Assembly: GCF_008807015.1 (NCBI RefSeq)
Contig: NZ_CP031700.1
Span: 2,195,014 to 2,259,013 of the forward strand
Direction: 5' to 3'
DNA: 64,000 nt
Source: Neisseria zalophi
GTDB taxonomy: Bacteria; Pseudomonadota; Gammaproteobacteria; Burkholderiales; Neisseriaceae
The translations under genes were made by a program, and so were the position numbers. A model generated the notes under the pieces. That model was given only the letters and a program-made list of their open reading frames with translations, had not been told where the DNA came from and did no database searches. Of this stretch, positions 57,224 to 64,000 are shown piece by piece (the first letter of the stretch is position 1; each line of letters starts with the position of its first letter).

Positions 57224-59053
57224 TTGTCCAATCCAAAACAACCTGATAAAAATAAAAAAACAATCAGTTTCCGCTACAAACCTGCCCAAACCCGGTATTC
57301 ATACCGCCACTTGGGCATGTTTGATTCCGATAAAAACTTCCAGCCCCGCAGTACTTCGGCAATACCGGATACCCGCATTGATAAATTTACTTTTTTCGGT
57401 GTGTTGGTAATTTTACTGGTTGTTACCTTGCCGTTGGTTGCCTTCCCTGAACAAGGTTCGGAATGGGTGGCTACTACCAAAGCTTTTGTTACCGATAAAT
57501 TCGGTGTCGGCTATCTGGCTTTCGGTGTACTTGCCTTTATTTTTGTCATATACATTTCTTTTTCAGATATCGGCAGCATTAAATTAGGCAAACCGGAAGA
57601 TGAAATAGAATTTAAAACCGGATCATGGGCTGCCATGATGTTTTGCGGCGGTATCGGTGCCAGTATTCTTTACTGGGGCACTTTAGAGTGGGTTTATTAT
57701 TATCAAGGCCCACCTTTTGCTCTTGAACCCGGCTCTACCGCTGCCATTCAATGGGCCAGCACTTACGGCTTGTTTCACTGGGGGCCGATTGCATGGGCGA
57801 TTTATTTGGTTCCGGCGATTGCCATTGCCTATTTTGCCCACGTGCGTAATTCGCCCGTATTAAAGGTAAGCCAAAGCCTGATGCCGCTTACCGGTGAAAA
57901 ATTCGCCAAAAGCAACTGGGGGCGGACAATCGATATTTTCTTCGTTTTCGGTATGATTGGTGGTGGTGCCACTACTTTAGGCTTGGCTTCTCCACTAATT
58001 ACCCACGGTTTATACGAACTTTTCGGCACCCCAAACAGCATCTATATGCAACTTGGCGTACTGTTGGTTACTACCATGATTTTCGCATATAGTGCTTATC
58101 AGGGTTTAAAAGGTGGTATTCAGTTTTTATCGAATATCAACTTTTATATGGCTATCGCATTCTTAATTTTTGTATTAGTTGCAGGCCCGACCGTGTTTAT
58201 TTTAAATACCGGACTGGAAAGCCTCGGCCGCTCGCTCACACAAATGTTCACCATGATGACATGGACGGAATCCTTCGGCCAATTTGAACAGCACGGCTTT
58301 AAAAATACCGGTTTCCCCAAAGACTGGACTATTTTCTATTGGGCATGGTGGTTGGTATTCGCCCCCACTATCGGCTTGTTTATTGCCAAAATTTCTAAAG
58401 GCCGTACTATTCGTCAAATGGCGATTGGTTCGTTATTTTTCGGCTCTTTGGGCTGTGCCGTATTCTTTATCGTGTTAGGTAACTATGGCCTGTATCTGCA
58501 ATTATCAGATACCTTGGATGTAGTGGCCGTATTAAGTGATAAAGGTGCAACAGCTACGATTTTTGCTATTCTGAACACGCTGCCTTTTGCCAAACTGGCG
58601 ATCGCTGTATACACCGTTTTGGCCGTTATCTTTACCGCAACCACATTCGACAGTATTTCCTATATTCTTTCTTCTGTGGTGCAAAAAGAAGTGGATGGCG
58701 AACCTCATCGTTGGAACCGTTTATTCTGGGCGTTTACCTTGTGCTTTATGCCGGCCACATTGATGTTTATCGGCGGCTTGGATACCCTTCAAACGGCCTC
58801 TATTTTTGCCGGTGCACCATTGCTGATTATTATGAGTATGATGATGCTCTCTGTGATTAAAGCGGCAAAATACGACTTGTATTACCAGCCCGACTATTCG
58901 CTGAACACGATTCATATCGAAGAAATACCTTCCAATGCACCGTGGGAGCATGGCGAAACCTCGCAAGCACCGGAAGGTTCGGTATGGGCGCAACAAGCCG
59001 AATATGAAGAGATGCGCCATAGCAGCGACAGTGATACCGATACACAATCATAA
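57224..59053 (+). CDS. BCCT family betaine/choline/carnitine transporter
   Basis: 609 residues from a TTG start with AAGGAG 8 bases upstream. Twelve membrane helices; signatures include GGIGASILYWGTLEWVYYY (aromatic box for the quaternary amine), HWGPIAWAIYL and the late WTIFYWAWWLVFAPTIGLFIA (in parts). The N-terminus has a hydrophilic extension of about 60 residues, and the C-terminus is acidic. It imports glycine betaine, choline or carnitine, probably for osmoprotection. No choline oxidation genes are near. Confidence 0.93.
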   Translation: MSNPKQPDKNKKTISFRYKPAQTRYSYRHLGMFDSDKNFQPRSTSAIPDTRIDKFTFFGVLVILLVVTLPLVAFPEQGSEWVATTKAFVTDKFGVGYLAFGVLAFIFVIYISFSDIGSIKLGKPEDEIEFKTGSWAAMMFCGGIGASILYWGTLEWVYYYQGPPFALEPGSTAAIQWASTYGLFHWGPIAWAIYLVPAIAIAYFAHVRNSPVLKVSQSLMPLTGEKFAKSNWGRTIDIFFVFGMIGGGATTLGLASPLITHGLYELFGTPNSIYMQLGVLLVTTMIFAYSAYQGLKGGIQFLSNINFYMAIAFLIFVLVAGPTVFILNTGLESLGRSLTQMFTMMTWTESFGQFEQHGFKNTGFPKDWTIFYWAWWLVFAPTIGLFIAKISKGRTIRQMAIGSLFFGSLGCAVFFIVLGNYGLYLQLSDTLDVVAVLSDKGATATIFAILNTLPFAKLAIAVYTVLAVIFTATTFDSISYILSSVVQKEVDGEPHRWNRLFWAFTLCFMPATLMFIGGLDTLQTASIFAGAPLLIIMSMMMLSVIKAAKYDLYYQPDYSLNTIHIEEIPSNAPWEHGETSQAPEGSVWAQQAEYEEMRHSSDSDTDTQS

Positions 59054-59096
59054 CGCATCAAACATAATAGGCTAAAAAGCCGTCTAACTTGCTATA

Positions 59097-59133
59097 AAAG
59101 GCCGTCTGAATACTATCTTTCAGACGGCCTTAT
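59097..59133. terminator. Inverted uptake-sequence terminator
   Basis: AAGGCCGTCTGAA and its complement with a T/A loop, after the BCCT gene and 14 bases before the insertion sequence. Confidence 0.8.
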
Positions 59134-59146
59134 CAATTAATAATTA

Positions 59147-60345
59147 GAGACCTTTGCGAAATAGCCCTTCACCCGACAGCCGAACTCCAAACACAGGATT
59201 TCGGCTGTTTTTGACTGCAATATCCCCTTTATTACTCCTCAGATGCCTAATTAATAGGCATCCGGCTGCCTTTTAGGCAGCAATAGGCGCACGTAGCCTG
59301 TTGGCCGCCTTCAACAGGTTCAGACATATCGCTTTCAGATGGCTTTGCGCCGCTACTTTATCCAGCCCGAAGTAGGCTGCCCGCGCATAGCGGAATTTAC
59401 GGTGCAGCGTACCGAAACTCTGTTCCACTACATAACGGGTTTTCGATAAATGTTTGTTGCGGCGGGTTTGCGCTTCCGTCAGCGGACGGTTGCGATGGGA
59501 TTTACTCATAATGCCGTCTTTCAGTTTATATTCTTCCAGATGCTTTCTGTTTTCCGCACTGTCGTAACCCTTATCCGCATAGACGGTGGTCTCTTTGGCA
59601 ATGCCTGCCAATAAAGGCAACAGATGTTTGCACTCATGGGCATTGGCCGCTGTAATATGCAGCTTCTCAATGTAACCTTCCGCATCGGTACGGGTATGCT
59701 GCTTATAGCCTAATTGATGGTGACCGTTTTTCTTCACCCAATGGGCATCTTTGTCTTTGCTCGGTGTGGTTTGACCGGTTACCTCTCCTTCGCCATCAAC
59801 CTCTATGGACTGACGTTGCTTACTGCCGGCCGTCTGAATAATCGTCGCATCAATAACGGCAGCCTGCGCCTTCTCTACTTTTAAGCCTTTCTCAGTCAGT
59901 TGGTGGTTAATCAAATCCAACAGTTCGGCCAAGGTATTGTCTTGTGCCAGCCAGTTGCGGTAACGGCAAAGGGTACTGTGATCGGGAATATTCATCTCGT
60001 CAAAATGACAAAACAGGTTGAAATCAATACGGGTAATAAGACTGTGTTCGAGTTCGGGGTCGGAAAGGCTATGCCATTGGCCGAGTAAAACGGCTTTAAA
60101 CATAGCCAATAAGGGATAGGCGGGACGACCGCGGTGGTCTCTGATATAACGGGTTTTCTGACGATTCAGATACTGCTCTACCGGCTGCCAATCAATTACC
60201 TGTTCGAGCTTTAATAAAGGAAAGCGGTCAATGTGTTTGGCAATCATGGCTTGGGCGGTTTGCTGAAAGAACGTACTCATGAGAAATCCCTTAAATATCT
60301 TTGGTGGAGAATTTAAGGGATTTTTGGGGTTTTTGCAAAGGTCTC
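59147..60345. mobile_element. Complete IS5-family insertion sequence (IS1106-like)
   Basis: 1199 bases. Terminal inverted repeats GAGACCTTTGCRAAA match in 14 of 15 bases at 59147-59161 and 60331-60345. One intact transposase fills the element on the minus strand. The bases AATTA occur directly before the left end and directly after the right end, fitting a short target duplication. Neisseria carry several IS5 relatives (IS1106, IS1655 groups); the exact name needs a database. Confidence 0.9.
59273..60280 (-). CDS. IS5-family transposase
   Basis: 335 residues, intact. The N-terminal DUF772 domain has HDRGRPAYPLLAMFKAVLLG-like text (DHRGRPAYPLLAMFKAVLLG) and HSTLCRYRNWL. The DDE catalytic residues are in AAVIDATIIQTAGSK (first D), TVYADKGYDSAENRK (second D) and YVVEQSFGTLHRKFRYARAAY (E in the YREK-like block). 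Start codon ATG at 60280 lies 65 bases inside the right end. Likely active by sequence. Confidence 0.94.
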   Translation of the reverse strand: MSTFFQQTAQAMIAKHIDRFPLLKLEQVIDWQPVEQYLNRQKTRYIRDHRGRPAYPLLAMFKAVLLGQWHSLSDPELEHSLITRIDFNLFCHFDEMNIPDHSTLCRYRNWLAQDNTLAELLDLINHQLTEKGLKVEKAQAAVIDATIIQTAGSKQRQSIEVDGEGEVTGQTTPSKDKDAHWVKKNGHHQLGYKQHTRTDAEGYIEKLHITAANAHECKHLLPLLAGIAKETTVYADKGYDSAENRKHLEEYKLKDGIMSKSHRNRPLTEAQTRRNKHLSKTRYVVEQSFGTLHRKFRYARAAYFGLDKVAAQSHLKAICLNLLKAANRLRAPIAA

Positions 60346-60349
60346 AATT

Positions 60350-60426
60350 AGTGTAAGTTGACCTCGCGAATACGACATTGATACATCATCACAATGATGA
60401 AACATTTCCATCATATCAACCGTTTT
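60350..60426 (+). repeat. Copy 1 of an ~80-bp dispersed repeat
   Basis: Begins AGTGTAAGTTGACC directly at the IS flank and ends with 34 bases (60393-60426) identical to copy 2. The middle is diverged. The IS may have inserted at its edge. Confidence 0.8.
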
Positions 60427-60684
60427 GTCAAATACAGGTATCCGACCTAAGCCTGCTAATAAAAAGCATTGGTAGCGACTGTGTCACTAACCCGTCGGCC
60501 AGCAACAACAAATACAATTAATCAAGCGTATTGCAGGCCTCATCAATCAATAACCAGTGTAGGTCGGTCGGACTTTCAAATCCGACATTAACACATTACC
60601 CTAATGATGAAACATTTCCATCATATCAACCGTTTTATAGGATATTTATCTTTTTAGCACCACTCTCTTTCATGCAGCACACCA
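60427..60684. other. Spacer holding both repeat copies, no gene
   Basis: The rest of the region between the IS and the cspA terminator. Apart from the repeats and short GTCGGA/TCCGAC inverted motifs (for example 60564-60590), I see no gene. Confidence 0.45.
60556..60636 (+). repeat. Copy 2 of the ~80-bp repeat
   Basis: Begins AGTGTAGGTCGGTCGG, contains the imperfect palindrome TCGGACTTTCAAATCCGA, and ends with the 34-base block (60603-60636) identical to copy 1. The identical block has the near-palindrome GATGAAACATTTCCATC. Confidence 0.82.
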
Positions 60685-60720
60685 AACAAAACCGCCTGTC
60701 CGATTATCTCGAACAGGCGG
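60685..60720 (-). terminator. Intrinsic terminator of the cspA transcript
   Basis: On the minus strand CCGCCTGT, a 13-base loop, ACAGGCGG, then TTTTGTTT. A canonical terminator 26 bases after the small ORF that follows cspA. Confidence 0.85.
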
Positions 60721-60745
60721 CTTACTTATCTTGTCCAACCATCAC

Positions 60746-60823
60746 CTAAACAGGTTTGTTGGTTTCTTCTTTAAGTTTTTGCAACATATAGAATATACGG
60801 GTGCGTCTGCGTGATGCACTCAT
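60746..60823 (-). CDS. Possible 25-residue basic protein downstream of cspA
   Basis: ATG at 60823 begins two bases after the cspA stop (TAAGAATG) and reads MSASRRRTRIFYMLQKLKEE then TNKPV to a stop at 60746. The strongly basic start (RRRTR), close coupling to cspA and a terminator directly behind it suggest a translated small ORF. I know no family. It may equally be untranslated 3' sequence; homology across Neisseriaceae would decide. Confidence 0.35.
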   Translation of the reverse strand: MSASRRRTRIFYMLQKLKEETNKPV

Positions 60824-60825
60824 TC

Positions 60826-61038
60826 TTAGGCTGCTTTAACATTCAGTGCTTGCGGGCCTTTAGGGCCGTCACCTGAAGTGTAGCTGACACGTTGGTTTTC
60901 AGCTAAAGTGCGGAATCCGTCAGACTCAATGGCAGAGAAATGTACAAACAAATCTTTACCGCCTTCTTCCGGTGTAATAAAACCGAAACCTTTGCTCTCG
61001 TTAAACCATTTTACTGAACCAAATTGTTGGGTATTCAT
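60826..61038 (-). CDS. cspA: Cold-shock protein, CspA family
   Basis: 70 residues from the ATG at 61038 (AAGGAAATATATT upstream); the longer frame to 61068 has no ribosome site. RNP1 motif [11 protein letters not shown] and RNP2 DLFVHFSAI are present. It binds single-stranded RNA/DNA as an RNA chaperone. The 5' leader up to the tRNA gene is long (about 270 bases) and could be structured, as in other cold-shock genes. Confidence 0.95.
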   Translation of the reverse strand: MNTQQFGSVKWFNESKGFGFITPEEGGKDLFVHFSAIESDGFRTLAENQRVSYTSGDGPKGPQALNVKAA

Positions 61039-61304
61039 AATATATTTCCTTAAATAAAAATTAAACATAGCCAGAACTAAAGCCGGGGAACTGAAAACTA
61101 AGGAAACACAAATGAAATACTTATTAAGAATATCAAACGGAACGCAGAGAACTACAGAAACCTAAAATTAATACTAACCAAGCGATGCAGTATGGACGGC
61201 TTTATCGGCCGAGTCAAGCATTTTCTTTTTTAATTTACTCGGATTTTAAAAATATATTGCCGAAATCAAGCCGCCGCATCAGGGGAATGTGCCTGTCATC
61301 AAAA
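61039..61304. other. Leader region of cspA
   Basis: No gene. It should hold the cspA promoter on the minus strand; no confident -10/-35 was identified. A 82-codon frame on the plus strand here and through the tRNA is not real. Confidence 0.4.
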
Positions 61305-61340
61305 TACAAAACAGGCAGCTTGGTAAACCAAAGCTGCCTG
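61305..61340 (-). terminator. Terminator of tRNA-Pro
   Basis: CAGGCAGCTT, a 9-base loop, AAGCTGCCTG, then TTTTGT on the minus strand, 8 bases after the tRNA 3' end. Confidence 0.88.
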
Positions 61341-61348
61341 AATATATT

Positions 61349-61425
<77 letters not shown>

Positions 61426-61478
61426 AAATTTAAGTGGCGTATTATAGGCGCAAGCCTCCTAATTTGGCAAGCAGCAAA

Positions 61479-62192
61479 TCAAGCGGCATGCACCACAAAA
61501 ATGGCCGGCCTTTTTTTCAAGTTGGGCAGTTCAGGCAGCTTGCGCCAATCCGCTACGGTTTTGCTGATAATCGTTTGTGTCGGCAGGGTTAAATCACAGG
61601 CAACACATAAACGCACCGCAGGGGAAAGCGTTGCCACCGCATCGGCCAGCAAAGCATCATTGCGATACGGCGTTTCGATAAAAATTTGGGTTTCATTTTG
61701 CCGTTGCGAATGCTGTTCCAATAATTTCAGCGCTTGGATACGTTCAGCCTTATCGGTTGGCAGATAGCCTTTAAAGGCAAAGCTCTGCCCGTTTGCACCC
61801 GAAGCCATTAATGCCAACAACACGCTGGACGGTCCCACAAGCGGACGCACTTCAAATCCGTGTTGATGTGCCAAGGCAACTAGGTTTGCACCCGGATCTG
61901 CCACCGCAGGGCAACCTGCTTCACTGAGAATGCCCATACTGCGCCCTTCTTTTAAAGGCTTAAGCAATTCCGCAATGGTTTTCGGGTCGGTATGCTCGTT
62001 AAGCGTTTGCAGGTTAAGCTCGCGAATCGGCGTGGTTACGCCCAAATGCTTTAAATGGGCGCGGGCGGTTTTTTCCGCTTCCACCACAAAGTCGGTCAGC
62101 CCGACAATCTGTTGTTGTTCGTGCGGCAACAAACAAGGCGTATCGGGTGCACCGAGCGGTGTGGGAATAAGATAAAGAATGGCCGGCATCAT
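61479..62192 (-). CDS. Tetrapyrrole-methylase fold SAM-dependent methyltransferase (RsmI-related)
   Basis: 237 residues. Motifs of the RsmI/CobA fold: LYLIPTPLGAP, MGILSEAGCPAVADPGANLV and VGPSSVLLALMASGANGQSFAFKGYLP (in parts). Shorter than RsmI (about 280) and with a diverged N-terminus, as in the Neisseria paralogue often annotated only as SAM-dependent methyltransferase. Substrate unknown, perhaps rRNA. The start is one of two tandem ATGs. Its stop is 54 bases before the tRNA, so it may be transcribed into it. Confidence 0.85.
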   Translation of the reverse strand: MMPAILYLIPTPLGAPDTPCLLPHEQQQIVGLTDFVVEAEKTARAHLKHLGVTTPIRELNLQTLNEHTDPKTIAELLKPLKEGRSMGILSEAGCPAVADPGANLVALAHQHGFEVRPLVGPSSVLLALMASGANGQSFAFKGYLPTDKAERIQALKLLEQHSQRQNETQIFIETPYRNDALLADAVATLSPAVRLCVACDLTLPTQTIISKTVADWRKLPELPNLKKRPAIFVVHAA

Positions 62193-62225
62193 ATTTTCCG
62201 TATTAAATAATGAAAAAGTTATATT

Positions 62226-62256
62226 GGCCGTCTGAAAAGCTTATCTTCAGACGGCC
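62226..62256. terminator. Inverted uptake-sequence terminator
   Basis: GGCCGTCTGAA and its complement around a 9-base loop, between Maf and the methyltransferase, which are on the same strand. Confidence 0.75.
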
Positions 62257-62287
62257 TGATGGTTTTACTTTCAGCAGCTTGTACCAT

Positions 62288-62878
62288 TTAAAGCACTGCA
62301 ACGCCTTCAAGCATTAGAAAATCAACCAGCCTGAAAATCGGTAAACCGATTAAGGCATTCGGGTCGCTGCTGTCAATCCGCTCTAATAATGCCGCCCCCA
62401 ATCCTTCGCTTTTGGCGGCGCCGGCACAATAAACGGCATCCGGCTCGCGTGCCAGATACTGGCGGATTTGCTCGGGCATAAGCCTGCGCATGGTGACAAC
62501 GGTTTTATCCACATGGGTATGCAGGCCGTCTGAAACCGTATTCAATAAGCAAACGGCGCTATAAAATTCAATCTGCTGTCCGCTTAATTCGGCAAGCATT
62601 TGTTGCGCTTTGGCTACGTTCATCGGTTTGCCGAGTTGACGCCCATTGCACCATGCCACTTGGTCGGCACCAATAATCAACGCCTGCGGAAATTTAGACG
62701 CCAATGAGCGTGCTTTGCCGACGGCAAGGCGTAGCGCGGTTTGTTCGGCGGTTTCATCCGGCTGCGGGGTTTCGTCATAATCGGGAGAGGCCGTCTGAAA
62801 AGGCAAGCCCAACCGTTGCAATTGTGCTTGGCGGAATACCGAACTAGAACCTAAAATAAGCGGCAAAGTGGTTTTCAT
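62288..62878 (-). CDS. Maf/YceF-type nucleotide pyrophosphatase
   Basis: 196 residues. ILGSSSVFRQAQLQRLGLPF at the N-terminus, LIIGADQVAWCNG and GKPMNVAKAQQML place it in Maf, and the DQVAWC/GAAKSEGLG pattern suits the YceF (7-methyl-GTP) subgroup over the dTTP/UTP subgroup. It removes modified nucleotides in the cytoplasm. It diverges from yceD-rpmF, the same order as in E. coli (yceF-yceD-rpmF). Confidence 0.9.
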   Translation of the reverse strand: MKTTLPLILGSSSVFRQAQLQRLGLPFQTASPDYDETPQPDETAEQTALRLAVGKARSLASKFPQALIIGADQVAWCNGRQLGKPMNVAKAQQMLAELSGQQIEFYSAVCLLNTVSDGLHTHVDKTVVTMRRLMPEQIRQYLAREPDAVYCAGAAKSEGLGAALLERIDSSDPNALIGLPIFRLVDFLMLEGVAVL

Positions 62879-62891
62879 ACATGTAAAAACA

Positions 62892-62920
62892 TTGACGTTA
62901 AACTGTTAAAATTATATCAT
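62892..62920 (+). promoter_or_regulatory. Sigma-70 promoter of yceD-rpmF
   Basis: TTGACG, exactly 17 bases, TATCAT. Transcription would begin near 62927, only about three bases before the yceD ATG, so the transcript would be essentially leaderless. Confidence 0.6.
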
Positions 62921-62929
62921 ACCCCGTTT

Positions 62930-63433
62930 ATGTCAGACCTTAATTTGATTGATCCCGTCGCTTTCGCCACCGAAAAGCAAAGTCTGCAAGGCAGATTTTT
63001 GCTAAGCCAATTGGACGAACGCGTTTGGTCGCACGAATATTTTGCCGACAAACAAGCCGAAGTATCGTTTACACTGCAAAGCGGAACCGATAACTTACAG
63101 CGTTTGTTTTTAGATTTGAGCGTAAAAGGAACCCTAACGCTGGTTTGCCAGCGCTGCATGCTTCCCCTGCCGTTTGAATTAAACGAAACAAGCCGCATCG
63201 TTTTGTTTGAAGATGAAAAAAGCCTTGACGCTGCCATGCTCTCCGATGATGAATTGGAAGGGATGCTGATTGAAAAAGAGCTGGATGTGCGCACTTTGGT
63301 AGAAGACCAAATCTTGATGGCATTGCCGTTTTCACCCCGCCACGAAAATTGCGACAATGCGGTGCTGGAAAAAGCAAATCAAGACAAACCCAATCCGTTT
63401 GCCGTTTTGGCTGGGCTGAAAAGCAACCGCTAA
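62930..63433 (+). CDS. yceD: YceD family (DUF177) protein
   Basis: 167 residues. The DUF177 core is seen in KGTLTLVCQRCMLPLPFELNE (CX2C, residues 61-64 region) and the closing DEELEGMLIE-like acidic block. YceD is needed for normal 23S rRNA accumulation and 50S assembly in E. coli, and its gene is nearly always followed by rpmF, as here. The ATG has no ribosome site upstream, which fits the leaderless promoter reading. Confidence 0.92.
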   Translation: MSDLNLIDPVAFATEKQSLQGRFLLSQLDERVWSHEYFADKQAEVSFTLQSGTDNLQRLFLDLSVKGTLTLVCQRCMLPLPFELNETSRIVLFEDEKSLDAAMLSDDELEGMLIEKELDVRTLVEDQILMALPFSPRHENCDNAVLEKANQDKPNPFAVLAGLKSNR

Positions 63434-63475
63434 CCGGTTTTATAGTTTTACAGTTTTATATTTTAGGAGCTTGAA

Positions 63476-63655
63476 ATGGCCGTTCAACAAAACAAAAAAT
63501 CCACCTCTAAACGCGGTATGCACCGTTCACACGATGCCCTGACTGCGCCTTCTCTGTCTGTTGACAGCGCAACCGGCGAAGTACACCGCCCGCACCACAT
63601 TTCCCCCAACGGTATGTACCGTGGTCGTAAAGTGGTTAAAGCCAAAGACGAGTAA
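63476..63655 (+). CDS. rpmF: 50S ribosomal protein L32
   Basis: 59 residues: [20 protein letters not shown], then [15 protein letters not shown]. The cysteine pairs of zinc-type L32 are absent, so this is the C-minus (zinc-free) form common in proteobacteria. AGGAG lies 7 bases upstream. It follows yceD by 42 bases and ends in a terminator. Confidence 0.97.
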   Translation: MAVQQNKKSTSKRGMHRSHDALTAPSLSVDSATGEVHRPHHISPNGMYRGRKVVKAKDE

Positions 63656-63673
63656 TTCACGTTTTATCAGATG

Positions 63674-63716
63674 AAAGCCAGAAGATTGCCTATTTAATGC
63701 AACTACTGGCTTTTTT
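63674..63716 (+). terminator. Intrinsic terminator after rpmF
   Basis: AAAGCCAGAAG pairs with CTACTGGCTTT (one mismatch) followed by TTTT. The T tract is good. Confidence 0.72.
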
Positions 63717-63808
63717 GCATGATAATAACAGCCTCCTAAATTAAACCGAGGCCGTCTGAATCACGCCATGCTGGGTATGATTTTTCGGCCTTTTCCGGCA
63801 CTAAAATC

Positions 63809-64000
63809 ATGAAAAAGAAAATTTGGTATACCTATGATGACATACACCGTGTTATCAAACAGCTATCTATAAAAATCAAAAATTCCGGTGTTCACTATGA
63901 CGCCATGATTGCCATCGGCGGTGGTGGGTTTATTCCGGCACGTATTCTGCGTTGCTTCTTAAATATCCCTATTTATGCCGTTACCACCGCTTATTATGAT
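63809..64000 (+). CDS. Phosphoribosyltransferase family protein, 3' end outside window
   Basis: 64 residues are visible from the ATG at 63809: MKKKIWYTYDDIHRVIKQLS, then AMIAIGGGGFIPARILRCFL. The GGGGFIPARIL block matches type I phosphoribosyltransferases of the hypoxanthine/xanthine group (Hpt or Gpt-like). The PRPP-binding motif would lie beyond the window. The ribosome site is weak, so the start is not certain. Confidence 0.75.
   Translation, partial: MKKKIWYTYDDIHRVIKQLSIKIKNSGVHYDAMIAIGGGGFIPARILRCFLNIPIYAVTTAYYD

Overview
The window is chromosomal DNA of a Neisseriaceae bacterium, most likely a commensal or animal-associated Neisseria or a close relative. The main evidence is the DNA uptake sequence GCCGTCTGAA, which occurs dozens of times, mostly in the AG form (AGGCCGTCTGAA) and often as inverted pairs that form transcription terminators. 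Gene content agrees: an MtrRCDE efflux locus, a peroxiredoxin-glutaredoxin fusion next to a lipoamide dehydrogenase homologue, the sigma-E type DoxX/MNIO operon, TfpX-linked type IV pilins and an IS5-family insertion sequence. The species cannot be fixed from sequence alone.

Layout. 1-5.1 kb: the start of a CinA-type amidase gene, a decayed TRAP-transporter permease, an IclR regulator and a three-gene gentisate operon (dioxygenase, maleylpyruvate isomerase, fumarylpyruvate hydrolase). 5.1-25 kb: mostly housekeeping genes (purB, clpB with a heat-shock type promoter, trpS, dapD, speA) mixed with redox and envelope genes. 25.3-32.0 kb: mtrR diverging from mtrCDE, with a conserved operator/promoter between them. 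32.2-36.3 kb: a copper-handling RiPP-type operon (DoxX, two EGKCG-repeat precursors, MNIO enzyme, partner protein) followed by an ECF sigma factor and a 60-residue zinc-finger anti-sigma factor. 36.3-48.6 kb: lipid A/KDO genes (lpxK, kdsB), a two-part sodium symporter, ilvD, an acyltransferase, a phospholipase D-family lipoprotein and a YeiH exporter. 48.6-51.2 kb: an AT-rich accessory stretch with an orphan gene, an NTF2-like protein and an arylamine N-acetyltransferase. 51.5-55.6 kb: a Sel1-repeat protein, then two tandem type IV pilins and TfpX behind a near-perfect sigma-54 promoter. 55.6-64 kb: Nudix, BCCT transporter, a complete IS element, a repeat-rich spacer, cspA with a small ORF behind it, tRNA-Pro, Maf, and yceD-rpmF.

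The most interesting system is at 32.2-36.3 kb. Its overall design is known (bufferin/Hvf loci and the meningococcal sigma-E operon), but here the precursor is duplicated. One copy carries ten EGKCG motifs behind a lipoprotein signal. The other has seven EGKCG plus one EGTCG motif behind a signal peptidase I type leader in which the lipobox cysteine is replaced. Other points worth following are the sigma-54/tandem-pilin locus, the gentisate operon with a dead transporter gene nearby, the MtrR operator match, a possible leaderless yceD-rpmF transcript, and a 25-codon ORF sandwiched between cspA and its terminator.
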